Shown here: positions 1 through 7,335 of the stretch, piece after piece | Layout: every line of letters begins with the position of its first letter | How positions within the stretch are numbered: position 1 is the first letter of the stretch | Assembly (NCBI GenBank): GCA_009773455.1 | Contig: WSXU01000020.1 | Span: 59,808-93,593 of the forward strand | Length of the DNA stretch: 33,786 bases | From: Bacteroidota bacterium | GTDB taxonomy: Bacteria; Bacteroidota; Bacteroidia; Bacteroidales; Lentimicrobiaceae | Reading direction: 5' to 3' | Notes under the pieces: model-generated | Seen by the model: the letters and a program-made list of their open reading frames with translations, nothing else | The model's database searches: none | What the model was told of the DNA's origin: nothing | Made by a program: the position numbers and the translations under genes

Positions 1-628
1 AGATGATTGCCGCTATACTCAATGCATACACCAGGCTTCCACTCAGGTCAAATCCTGAATCCGGGCTTTTCTTATAATCTGAAGGAAGGCTTTTTATTGC
101 AATAGGTATTATAACCATACTCATTAAAGTAGTCAGGAAAAAAATGCTCTGCCAACCAAACAACATTGTGAAATAGCCACCTATGGTTGGTCCCAGGCTG
201 AGTCCCAGATAAACTGAGGCAACATTAATCCCGAGCACTTTTCCCCTTTCATTTTTAGGGTAGGCGGAAGTGAGGATGGCCAGGGCAGTTGCATATATCA
301 TTGCACCTCCCATTCCATTGAGTAAACGTGAGGCAATCAGTACAGTGCTGTTCCATGAAAGGCCAGATAGCAATGAAGCAATCCCGAAAAGAATGATTCC
401 CCCTATAAACAGCCTTTTTCGGCCATTTCTGTCGGCCCACCGCCCGAAAGGAAGCAGAAATATTGCTGCAGCAAGCAAATAAGATGTTGAAACCCATCCG
501 AGAAGGATGGTATTCATTACCAGCTCTTTTCCTATCGATGGAAGGGCAATGTTAATGGCTGATCCCATAAACGGGGTCAGAAATGAACACGTAGTTGTTA
601 TAAAAAGAATGGATTTCTTTCCCTGCAT
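1..628 (-). CDS. MFS transporter, DHA2-like drug/solute exporter (partial, C-terminus off the window)
   Basis: The reading frame starts at the ATG at 628 and runs off the left edge, giving 209 residues of what should be a 450-500 residue protein. It is a polytopic inner-membrane protein with several hydrophobic helices. Seen directly: an early INIALPSI segment as in DHA2 exporters, motif A (GRWADRNGRKRL) in the first cytoplasmic loop, and motif C (GPTIGG) in the fifth helix. Motif C is typical of proton-coupled drug antiporters. The substrate cannot be told. It is divergent from the DUF302 gene. A TAnnTTTG box lies 56 bases upstream of its start. An FMN riboswitch lies about 3.4 kb away but controls another gene, so a flavin role should not be assumed here. 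The family call is firm; the subfamily is likely. Confidence 0.85.
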   Translation of the reverse strand, partial: MQGKKSILFITTTCSFLTPFMGSAINIALPSIGKELVMNTILLGWVSTSYLLAAAIFLLPFGRWADRNGRKRLFIGGIILFGIASLLSGLSWNSTVLIASRLLNGMGGAMIYATALAILTSAYPKNERGKVLGINVASVYLGLSLGPTIGGYFTMLFGWQSIFFLTTLMSMVIIPIAIKSLPSDYKKSPDSGFDLSGSLVYALSIAAII

Positions 629-651
629 AATCCCATATTCTTTTACACGTA

Positions 652-668
652 AGGGTTAATAAAACCCT
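652..668. repeat. Short inverted repeat in the leader of the MFS gene
   Basis: AGGGTT (652-657) and AACCCT (663-668) form a perfect 6-bp inverted repeat with a 5-base loop. It lies between the putative -7 box and the start of the MFS gene, so it could be an operator or a small leader hairpin. There is no other support. Confidence 0.3.
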
Positions 669-683
669 GTCAGCCTATTGGTA

Positions 684-691
684 CAAAGATA
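684..691 (-). promoter_or_regulatory. Putative -7 box of the MFS gene
   Basis: Read on the minus strand this is TATCTTTG, an exact match to the Bacteroidota TAnnTTTG -7 element. No TTG lies at the right distance for a -33 element, so the call rests on the -7 box and its position 56 bases upstream of the start codon. Confidence 0.4.
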
Positions 692-715
692 ATCTGTGCA
701 ATTGAATATTTCCCT

Positions 716-723
716 TAGTTTTG
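716..723 (+). promoter_or_regulatory. Putative -7 box of the DUF302 gene
   Basis: TAGTTTTG matches TAnnTTTG and lies 65 bases upstream of the DUF302 start. It is back to back with the MFS -7 box, only 24 bases apart, so the two promoters would compete for polymerase. No properly spaced TTG was found. Confidence 0.35.
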
Positions 724-787
724 CAAATAGATTCTGCTCTTTATAAATCAGATTAATAAGCATTGTAAAAATTTTGCCCTGGAAAAT

Positions 788-1177
788 ATGGATTATTTTT
801 TTTCAAAAGTGCTGGTATGCACTGTAAATGAAGGTATTGAAAAGATCACTCTTTTATTGAAAGAAGAGGGCTTTGGAATCATTACCCGGATTGATGTGAA
901 ACAGACCCTGAAAGAGAAAATCGGGGTCGATTTCCGTGAATACACAATTTTAGGTGCCTGCAATCCTGGGTTTGCATTCAACGTGCTGACGACTGAGGAT
1001 AAAATCGGTTTGTTTCTACCCTGCAACATTGTAGTTCAGGATATCGGTGAAGGGAAATGTGAAATTGCAGCCATTAACCCCAAATCAACAATGTCTTCTA
1101 TTGGTAATGACTCGCTCACTGATATGTCCTGTAAAGTCACTGAGATTATGGACAGAGTGATCAGAAAACTGGAATAA
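788..1177 (+). CDS. DUF302 domain protein
   Basis: A 129-residue soluble protein that matches the DUF302 family over nearly its whole length. The pattern is an N-terminal strand, then a helix with EGIEKITLLLKEEGFGI, the segment IDVKQTLKEKIGVDF, and the central YTILGACNP followed by a hydrophobic strand pair (GLFLPCNIVVQD). There is no signal peptide or membrane segment. The family has no settled biochemical role. The gene stands alone between a divergent MFS gene and the convergent TonB-dependent receptor. A small hairpin (ATCCGG, GATT, CCGGAT at 1177-1192) overlaps the stop codon but lacks a T-run. Confidence 0.85.
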   Translation: MDYFFSKVLVCTVNEGIEKITLLLKEEGFGIITRIDVKQTLKEKIGVDFREYTILGACNPGFAFNVLTTEDKIGLFLPCNIVVQDIGEGKCEIAAINPKSTMSSIGNDSLTDMSCKVTEIMDRVIRKLE

Positions 1178-1256
1178 TCCGGGATTCCGGATGAAGAATG
1201 TGGTTGGAAATTTTCTTATATTTTGACTGGCTGCCGGTTTATTCAGGGTTGAAAGG

Positions 1257-3830
1257 TTAGAATTCAAGCTTTACCGAAAAGTTAAATGTCCGGCCGGGTG
1301 ACCAGTATCCCTTAAAGGTGTCCAACCTGTGATCAGGTCCGTCTTCACCTCTGAGGATTGATTCTTTTCCGGTCAGATTAAAGCAACTCACTGAAGCATA
1401 AGATTTCAGACCTGCGATTATAAAATTATACCCGATGTGTAAATCGGCAACATTATAATCCGGGATCCTGTATGGCTGGCTTTTATCGTCAGGGTTGTTT
1501 CTTCCTGAAGGGTCAAAGTTTGCATAAAGATTCCCATAGTACATCCAGTTAGCGCTTAAGGTCCAGTCATTCAGGAACCTGATCTCAGCGAATACACCCA
1601 CTGTAAACTGCGGGGCATCTCCAACTTTGATATTTTTTACAAAAACCGAGGTTGAATCAATCAGTTCCTGATTGTCATTATACAGTAAGGCCATTACATC
1701 ATTTTTCCATTTCCAGTCGCCGATGCTTGAACTAAGTCCTGCATTGAGATTCGGCAGCACCTGTGATGCAAGTTCTAGTTCAATGCCAAGATGTGCAGCA
1801 TCCAGTCCCCTCACAAGTGCCCTGGTATCACCGCTGTTCTCAAGTTGAATATTTTCGCGTGAAAGCATTGACTTATCTTTCCACATTGTATAATAAGCAT
1901 TCAGGTTTATTAAAGTCAATGATTTCCGGAAGTTGTAACCAATCTCCATGGATGAAATTTTCTCGTTGGTAAGATTCTGAACAACCGCATTGCTGAAGTT
2001 TGCGAACACAAATTTGAAGTATGGAGCCTTTGAATAGTAACCGGTATTAAAATAGAGGCTGTTGAAATCATTCAGGTTATAATTCAGACCGGCCTTGATA
2101 TCAGCTCCCGGTTTTGTAACCAGTTCGCTTTCTGTATTTTGTATATAATTGATGCGGTCGTATCTCTTGTACCAGGTGTTGTTCACAGTGGAAGCAAGAA
2201 AAGCCGTGAATCTTCCGAAGGAATATTCAGTCTGAATGAAATAGCTTATGACATCAACCCTTGCATCATTATCAACATTTATGATATCACCCACACCTTT
2301 CAACTGTTCTCTTCCACCGATGCCTTCAATGGCCCATCCGTAGTTGTCAACCCAATACCGCCCTCCAAGCAGGTCGCTGATTTCTTCCCGGAGATTTGAT
2401 TTAAAATATCTTGCATGCAAACCTGTGATTATTCTGAGTTTCTCATTTACCTCATAATTCAGATTTGTAAGTCCACCAAACCAAATATGGTCAGCAAGAT
2501 AGTTGGTCTGAATTATTTTGGAAAAACCAGTCACTTTTCCCCCCGTTATAAGCGATGCTGAGTCAGGGTTCCCAATATTTTGTAAATAAATGGCGTCCCA
2601 GTCAATCTGATTGTTTTTCCTGAAACCGGATGCAGGAGAACTCATAAAAGATTCGGAGAATTTGCCACCGCCTGAGCCAAGTGAGATGTAGGCCGATGAT
2701 GCCAGCATGGCTTTGGGGCTGATGTTCCAGTAATGATTCAGTGAAAGCTGCGGTTTATGATAAAAATTCTCAGAAAGGCTGTTCACTTTCCCATTAAACA
2801 TACCCCAGTTGGGATTGTATTTTACACCATATTTTTCATATTGCTCATTTGTTAGTCCGTAATTTCGCTGTCCATGCCTTTCAGGTGAGCCAAGACCTGT
2901 AAATACAAGCTTATGCGATTTGCCGAATTCCTTGCTGATGGTCAGAAAGTAAGCCCATGCATTTACTGCGGTAGCATCAACATAACCAGGTCCGGCAGTT
3001 CTGGAACCAAGGAACGTAACTGAAAAATCATTTTCAAGCCTTCCTGACGATAGACTTAAAATGGTTTTATGATTGCCAAAATCTGAAACAGCGTATCTGA
3101 TACTACCACCCTTTATTGCTTCGGTGGATTTCGTAATAATATTAATTGTTCCCCCTACTGAATTCAATGCAACTCTGGATGCACCAAGGCCACGCTGCAC
3201 CTGTATGGTTTGGGTTGCATCTCCCAGTCCGGCCCAATTTGACCAGTAAACGAGTCCATTCTCAACGCTGCTGACTGGAACGCCATTTAAGAGCAATGCA
3301 ATATTTTCCTGCTGGAATCCCCTGATGCTGATTCTCGCATCTCCGGTTCCGCCACCAAGTTTGGTTGCATATACACCGGGTACCATTTTCATAATTTCAG
3401 GATAATCCTGGTTCCCTGTTTCTTTTTCCATGACAGCAGTTTTTATGGTACTCACAGCAACAGGTGTCTCCCTTTCGCGGGCATAGGTAGCCATGATACT
3501 GATTTCATCAAGCCCCAAAATATCGGGATAGAGATTAATAAGGACAGTCCCGTTGTCAGGGCTGGTTTTGGTATCGAACTCTGCTGTTCTGTAACCGAGA
3601 CAGCTGATGGTTAATTTTGAAATTCGGGAGATATCAGGGATCTCAAAAAAGCCGTTCTGATTGGTTACGGCCCATATTGTGCTGATATCCGTCTGAATTT
3701 CTGCGCCCTGTATGGGCTCTCCTCCCGTGAAATCTTTTACCTGGCCTTTCAGGCTCTGCTGAGAAAATGCCTGAAGAGAAATGACTACAGTAGCAAGAAA
3801 TGAAATCAGAATTTTAACGTTGGTGTTCAT
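1257..3830 (-). CDS. TonB-dependent outer-membrane receptor under an FMN riboswitch
   Basis: An 857-residue outer-membrane active transporter. In order: a signal peptide ending near SLQAFSQ (residues 1-24), a carboxypeptidase-D regulatory-like domain (about 25-105), a plug domain (about 115-235; ISIRGFQQENIALLLNGVPV and the GGTINIITK end are clear), and a 22-strand barrel ending in an aromatic residue (KLEF). The domain order is usual for Bacteroidota receptors. No SusD-type partner lies next to it, so it is not a glycan-uptake pair. Regulation gives the clue to substrate: the leader at 3866-4076 is an FMN riboswitch followed by an intrinsic terminator. Uptake of riboflavin or a related flavin is therefore inferred, not shown. 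By sequence alone it could pass for a siderophore-type receptor. AAAGGA before the ATG may help initiation. Confidence 0.9.
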   Translation of the reverse strand: MNTNVKILISFLATVVISLQAFSQQSLKGQVKDFTGGEPIQGAEIQTDISTIWAVTNQNGFFEIPDISRISKLTISCLGYRTAEFDTKTSPDNGTVLINLYPDILGLDEISIMATYARERETPVAVSTIKTAVMEKETGNQDYPEIMKMVPGVYATKLGGGTGDARISIRGFQQENIALLLNGVPVSSVENGLVYWSNWAGLGDATQTIQVQRGLGASRVALNSVGGTINIITKSTEAIKGGSIRYAVSDFGNHKTILSLSSGRLENDFSVTFLGSRTAGPGYVDATAVNAWAYFLTISKEFGKSHKLVFTGLGSPERHGQRNYGLTNEQYEKYGVKYNPNWGMFNGKVNSLSENFYHKPQLSLNHYWNISPKAMLASSAYISLGSGGGKFSESFMSSPASGFRKNNQIDWDAIYLQNIGNPDSASLITGGKVTGFSKIIQTNYLADHIWFGGLTNLNYEVNEKLRIITGLHARYFKSNLREEISDLLGGRYWVDNYGWAIEGIGGREQLKGVGDIINVDNDARVDVISYFIQTEYSFGRFTAFLASTVNNTWYKRYDRINYIQNTESELVTKPGADIKAGLNYNLNDFNSLYFNTGYYSKAPYFKFVFANFSNAVVQNLTNEKISSMEIGYNFRKSLTLINLNAYYTMWKDKSMLSRENIQLENSGDTRALVRGLDAAHLGIELELASQVLPNLNAGLSSSIGDWKWKNDVMALLYNDNQELIDSTSVFVKNIKVGDAPQFTVGVFAEIRFLNDWTLSANWMYYGNLYANFDPSGRNNPDDKSQPYRIPDYNVADLHIGYNFIIAGLKSYASVSCFNLTGKESILRGEDGPDHRLDTFKGYWSPGRTFNFSVKLEF

Positions 3831-3865
3831 ATTTTCCTTTTAGTTCTATCATTTTTGCAGGGTAT

Positions 3866-3896
3866 AAAAAGCCCCGGTAGAAGAATCTCCGGGGCT
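3866..3896 (-). terminator. Intrinsic terminator of the FMN riboswitch (expression platform)
   Basis: Read on the minus strand: stem AGCCCCGG (3889-3896) and CCGGGGCT (3870-3877), an 11-base loop, then a run of five T (3866-3870). It sits between the aptamer and the receptor start at 3830, where a transcription-attenuating riboswitch places its terminator. Ten loop bases (3878-3887) are perfectly complementary to the 3' strand of aptamer helix P1 (3950-3959). Confidence 0.88.
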
Positions 3897-3949
3897 GAAT
3901 ATCATAATGCATACATAACAAAGGAAGGCCCCTGTTCTGTAGACACATT

Positions 3950-4076
3950 GATTCTTCTATCATCCAGACTTTACTGTCGGTACCGGAAATTAACCGGTTC
4001 AGTCAAACAACCATTTGTTGTCTGAGTCGCGGACTATACCGCCGGTCGGGAATTTCACCCTGCCCTGAAGAATTCT
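3950..4076 (-). promoter_or_regulatory. FMN riboswitch aptamer (RFN element)
   Basis: The minus strand holds the hallmark RFN boxes in order. These are GGGCAGGGTGAAATTCCC (plus positions 4048-4065), the block GACCGGCGGTATAGTCCGCG (4028-4047), a variable helical part (about 3985-4026), and CGACAGTAAAGTCTGGATG (3961-3979). The closing helix P1 is ATTCTTC (4067-4073) with GAAGAAT (3951-3957). Spacing and length agree with the Rfam FMN family from memory. It binds FMN in the nascent mRNA, and the downstream terminator suggests that FMN switches the TonB-dependent receptor off. Confidence 0.95.
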
Positions 4077-4085
4077 AATACGGGA

Positions 4086-4115
4086 CAAAATTATTAAGAT
4101 AATATGATTCCTCAA
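4086..4115 (-). promoter_or_regulatory. Bacteroidota promoter of the FMN riboswitch transcript
   Basis: On the minus strand, TTG (4113-4115) is followed after 19 bases by TAATTTTG (4086-4093), matching the -33 TTG and -7 TAnnTTTG consensus. Transcription would start near 4080, just ahead of aptamer helix P1, as expected for a riboswitch leader. Confidence 0.75.
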
Positions 4116-4266
4116 CACTATTTCATCAATAATTCCTGATTTTAATGAACATGGTTTCTTTTGTTTAACAATAGAGCAAACAGGTATTAAATATATTTAA
4201 TTGTTTATATATGAAGAATTGGGAGGTTATCAATCATTTTACTGCCTTTTATTGTTATAGTGGGAA

Positions 4267-4293
4267 TTAGAATCATATCTGGAACGATTCTAA
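4267..4293. repeat. Perfect 8-bp inverted repeat upstream of the CheB-CheR gene
   Basis: TTAGAATC (4267-4274) and GATTCTAA (4286-4293) are perfect inverted copies separated by 11 bases, ending 18 bases before the start codon. It could be an operator for a dimeric regulator or a leader hairpin near the ribosome site. The rest of 4116-4266 is AT-rich and shows no gene and no clear TAnnTTTG box. Confidence 0.45.
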
Positions 4294-4311
4294 ATAATAA
4301 GACTTATCCCC

Positions 4312-7300
4312 ATGGCTGCAAAAAAAGCAACATCATCAAATCTGAAAGCAGGACCCAAAAACCTTAAGCGTTCTGATTCTGAAGAAATACTTAGTGGAAC
4401 AACCGGCCTATCTGTTATACCACAGGTAGAAGGAAGGCTTATTTGTGTAGGAATCGGAGCCTCGGCAGGAGGATTGGAAGCACTTGAGGTATTCTTCAGA
4501 AACATGCCGATCAACAGCGGCATGGCATTTATCGTTGTTCAGCACCTGTCGCCCGATTACAAAAGTCTGATGGGTGAATTGTTGTCGAGGTATACAACAA
4601 TGGAGATTTTCAGGGCAGAAGATGGAATTATGGTAGAACCTGATTCGGTGTACCTGATCCCTCCCAAAAAAAATATGACAATGTTCCATGGAAAATTATT
4701 TCTGACCGAACAGGATACAAACCGCGGACTCAATCTGCCGATCGACATTTTTCTTCGTTCACTGGCTCAGGATAAAGGCACGGACTCAATAGGTATTATC
4801 CTTTCAGGGACAGGGTCTGATGGAACGCTGGGTATCAGGGCTATTAAGGAAGCCGGAGGGATGGTTATGGTTCAGGATGACCAGAGCGCAAAGTTTGATG
4901 GTATGCCAAGAAGTTCAATAGCTACAGGACTTGTAGATTATATTCTGCCACCGGATAAGATGCCTGAAGAGCTGATTAAATTTGTAAAGCACCCATATAT
5001 AAATAAAACAGGAAAAATCGAGAATATCATTTCAAAGGATGAAGATATCCTGACTAAAATACTGAAGATCGTCAGAGAGAAAGTAGGGGTTGATTTTTCA
5101 TTTTACAAACCTGCGACCATTCTGCGCAGGCTTGAGAAGAGGATAAGCATCAATCAGATCAGCAAGATAGAAAATTACATTTCTTATCTCAATCAATCAC
5201 CAACGGAGGCCCGTATCCTTTATAAGGAACTTTTAATAGGGGTAACACAGTTTTTTCGTGATCAGGAGGCATTCAATGTAACCAGGGAGAAGGTTATTCC
5301 GGATATTTTCAAAAACAAGCAACCGGGTGGAAATATCAGGATATGGAGTGTGGGCTGTTCAACGGGTGAAGAAGCTTATTCTCTTGCCATTCTTTTCAGG
5401 GAGTATATGGATGAGAACAAAATAGATCTTGATGTAAAAGTTTTTGCTACCGACCTGGATAGCGAGTCAATAGAATATGCGAGCGCTGGCGTTTACCCTG
5501 AGAGCATCATCTCTGATGTACTGCCAGACAGGTTAAGGAGTTACTTTTTAAAACGTGAAAACAGCTATATAGTCAGTGAGCGGATCAGGCGAATGGTAAT
5601 CTTCGCTTCGCACAACATCCTGAAAGATCCTCCATTCACAAAAATTGACCTGATTGTTTGCAGAAATATGCTGATCTATCTAAATTCAGCCATGCAGCGG
5701 CGTATTATGGCCATGTTCTATTATTCGCTGGTTCAGACAGGTCATTTGTTTCTCGGAAGCAGTGAAACCGTTGGGGAAATAGCAGATGGCTATTCAACCA
5801 TCAGCTCAAAATGGAAAGTATATAAAGTGAAGCATGGATACCGTTTACCAGCCCAATATACATTTCATAATACGATAACTTCACTTAGGGATAACCGGTA
5901 CAAAAACCGTCCGGATGGAATACCGGTGCCGGCAAATGATGTTTTCAGGATTGAAAACATTTATGAAGACCTCGTTGCAGGATTCCTGCCACCGGGTGTA
6001 CTTCTCGACAGCCGGCTAGACCTTATACATGTATTTAAGGATGCCAGCAGGTTTCTTCGTATCCCTCAGGGAAAAGCAAACCTGAACATACTGAAGATGG
6101 TACTTCCGGAAATCTCGGTTGTGTTAGGCAGCCTTTTGCACAAAGTCGCCAAAGAAAAGAAAGAACTGATATTCAGAGAGGTGCAGATTATTCTGAACAA
6201 TCAGCTGACATATATCGACATCGGATGCCGGATCATAGAAGAAGGAAGAGGGAAAACAACTTATTTCCTTGTAACATTTATTGAAAAGCAGACAACTGAA
6301 TCAGAGAGTGTAAGGGTGGATGACTTTGATCTTAAGTCTCATTATAGCGAGCGTTTCAGTGAACTTGAACGGGAGTTGCAATATACCCGGGAAAACCTTC
6401 AGGCAACAATTGAAGAGCTGGAAACATCCAATGAGGAGCTTCAATCAACCAACGAAGAGCTGATCGCTTCGAATGAGGAATTACAATCAACCAATGAAGA
6501 ACTGCAATCGGTTAATGAAGAGCTCTATACAGTAAATTCTGAGTATCAGAATAAAATAGAAGAGCTTACCCAACTTACGAATGACATGAATAACCTGCTG
6601 AAGAATACAAACATTGGCACGTTGTTTCTTGATAAATTCCTTAGAATACGTAGATATACTCCGGCGATAACGAAGACCATCAATGTTATGGATATGGATA
6701 TTGGAAGACCTGTATTTCATATTTCCCACAATCTTATCTATGATAGTTTTCAGGCTGATATTGAGAAAATACTTGAAACCCTGGTTTCGAAGGAACTTGA
6801 AGTTCTGGACAAGGCGAGTAACTGCTATCTGATGAGAATGTTACCATACAGAACTATTGAAAATGCTGTGGATGGCGTTGTTTTAACATTGATTGAAATA
6901 ACTGAGCGGAAACGATTGGAGGAACGCATTCGTTCTGAACGGGAACTGCTGTTACGTTCTTTGGATATCAGCCCGATAGGCCAGATTATTATTAACCGTG
7001 ATGGATTAATCAATTATGCGAACAAAGCAATGGGGATTTTGCTGGGATTAAAAGAATTTGAAATTACCGGTAAACATTTCGATTCCATTAAGTGGACCAG
7101 CAAGGTCCAGAAAGGAACAAACAATACCATTTTAAAAATGCCGCTTCAGGAAATACTGGCTGATCCCGCAGATGGATACAGGGGCGCCCTTAATTATACC
7201 AACAATGAGGGTGTTAATCTGTTCCTGAGTCTTAAGGGAGTGCCGATCTACGACATGAAATCAGAATTTGCCGGTATGGTTTTTATGTTTCATGACATCA

Positions 7301-7335
7301 CATCTGATTGTAAAAGGAAAAATGCCAAAAAGTAA
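4312..7335 (+). CDS. CheB-CheR-PAS fusion protein (chemoreceptor methylesterase/methyltransferase type)
   Basis: A 1007-residue soluble signalling protein. The CheB methylesterase domain (about 40-230) has the catalytic Ser51 (GASAGG), His78 (QHLSPD) and Asp170 (GTGSDG). The CheR N-terminal helical domain (about 245-300) is followed by the CheR methyltransferase domain (about 300-500) with the SAM-binding motif GCSTGEEAYS at 348-357. A long coiled coil (about 670-760) contains five heptads of the form S-N-E-E-L-Q-S. Two PAS domains follow (about 765-875 and 880-1000). The receiver domain of ordinary CheB is absent and no kinase domain follows in the same chain. The next gene, a kinase, overlaps the end, so the two are probably co-translated partners. 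No chemoreceptor gene is in the window, so the role is likely general signalling and not classical taxis. The domain calls are firm; the targets are unknown. Confidence 0.93.
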   Translation: MAAKKATSSNLKAGPKNLKRSDSEEILSGTTGLSVIPQVEGRLICVGIGASAGGLEALEVFFRNMPINSGMAFIVVQHLSPDYKSLMGELLSRYTTMEIFRAEDGIMVEPDSVYLIPPKKNMTMFHGKLFLTEQDTNRGLNLPIDIFLRSLAQDKGTDSIGIILSGTGSDGTLGIRAIKEAGGMVMVQDDQSAKFDGMPRSSIATGLVDYILPPDKMPEELIKFVKHPYINKTGKIENIISKDEDILTKILKIVREKVGVDFSFYKPATILRRLEKRISINQISKIENYISYLNQSPTEARILYKELLIGVTQFFRDQEAFNVTREKVIPDIFKNKQPGGNIRIWSVGCSTGEEAYSLAILFREYMDENKIDLDVKVFATDLDSESIEYASAGVYPESIISDVLPDRLRSYFLKRENSYIVSERIRRMVIFASHNILKDPPFTKIDLIVCRNMLIYLNSAMQRRIMAMFYYSLVQTGHLFLGSSETVGEIADGYSTISSKWKVYKVKHGYRLPAQYTFHNTITSLRDNRYKNRPDGIPVPANDVFRIENIYEDLVAGFLPPGVLLDSRLDLIHVFKDASRFLRIPQGKANLNILKMVLPEISVVLGSLLHKVAKEKKELIFREVQIILNNQLTYIDIGCRIIEEGRGKTTYFLVTFIEKQTTESESVRVDDFDLKSHYSERFSELERELQYTRENLQATIEELETSNEELQSTNEELIASNEELQSTNEELQSVNEELYTVNSEYQNKIEELTQLTNDMNNLLKNTNIGTLFLDKFLRIRRYTPAITKTINVMDMDIGRPVFHISHNLIYDSFQADIEKILETLVSKELEVLDKASNCYLMRMLPYRTIENAVDGVVLTLIEITERKRLEERIRSERELLLRSLDISPIGQIIINRDGLINYANKAMGILLGLKEFEITGKHFDSIKWTSKVQKGTNNTILKMPLQEILADPADGYRGALNYTNNEGVNLFLSLKGVPIYDMKSEFAGMVFMFHDITSDCKRKNAKK

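Noticed and set aside
1177-1192. Hairpin ATCCGG/CCGGAT as terminator of the DUF302 gene
   Set aside because: It overlaps the stop codon and is not followed by a T-run on either strand.
1-4076. MFS exporter as part of a flavin regulon
   Set aside because: It has its own putative promoter, no riboswitch of its own, and is separated from the riboswitch gene by an opposite-strand gene.
7268-7321. Longer start of the first hybrid kinase
   Set aside because: The extra 18 residues translate the end of the CheB-CheR-PAS gene in another frame, and a better ribosome site precedes 7322.
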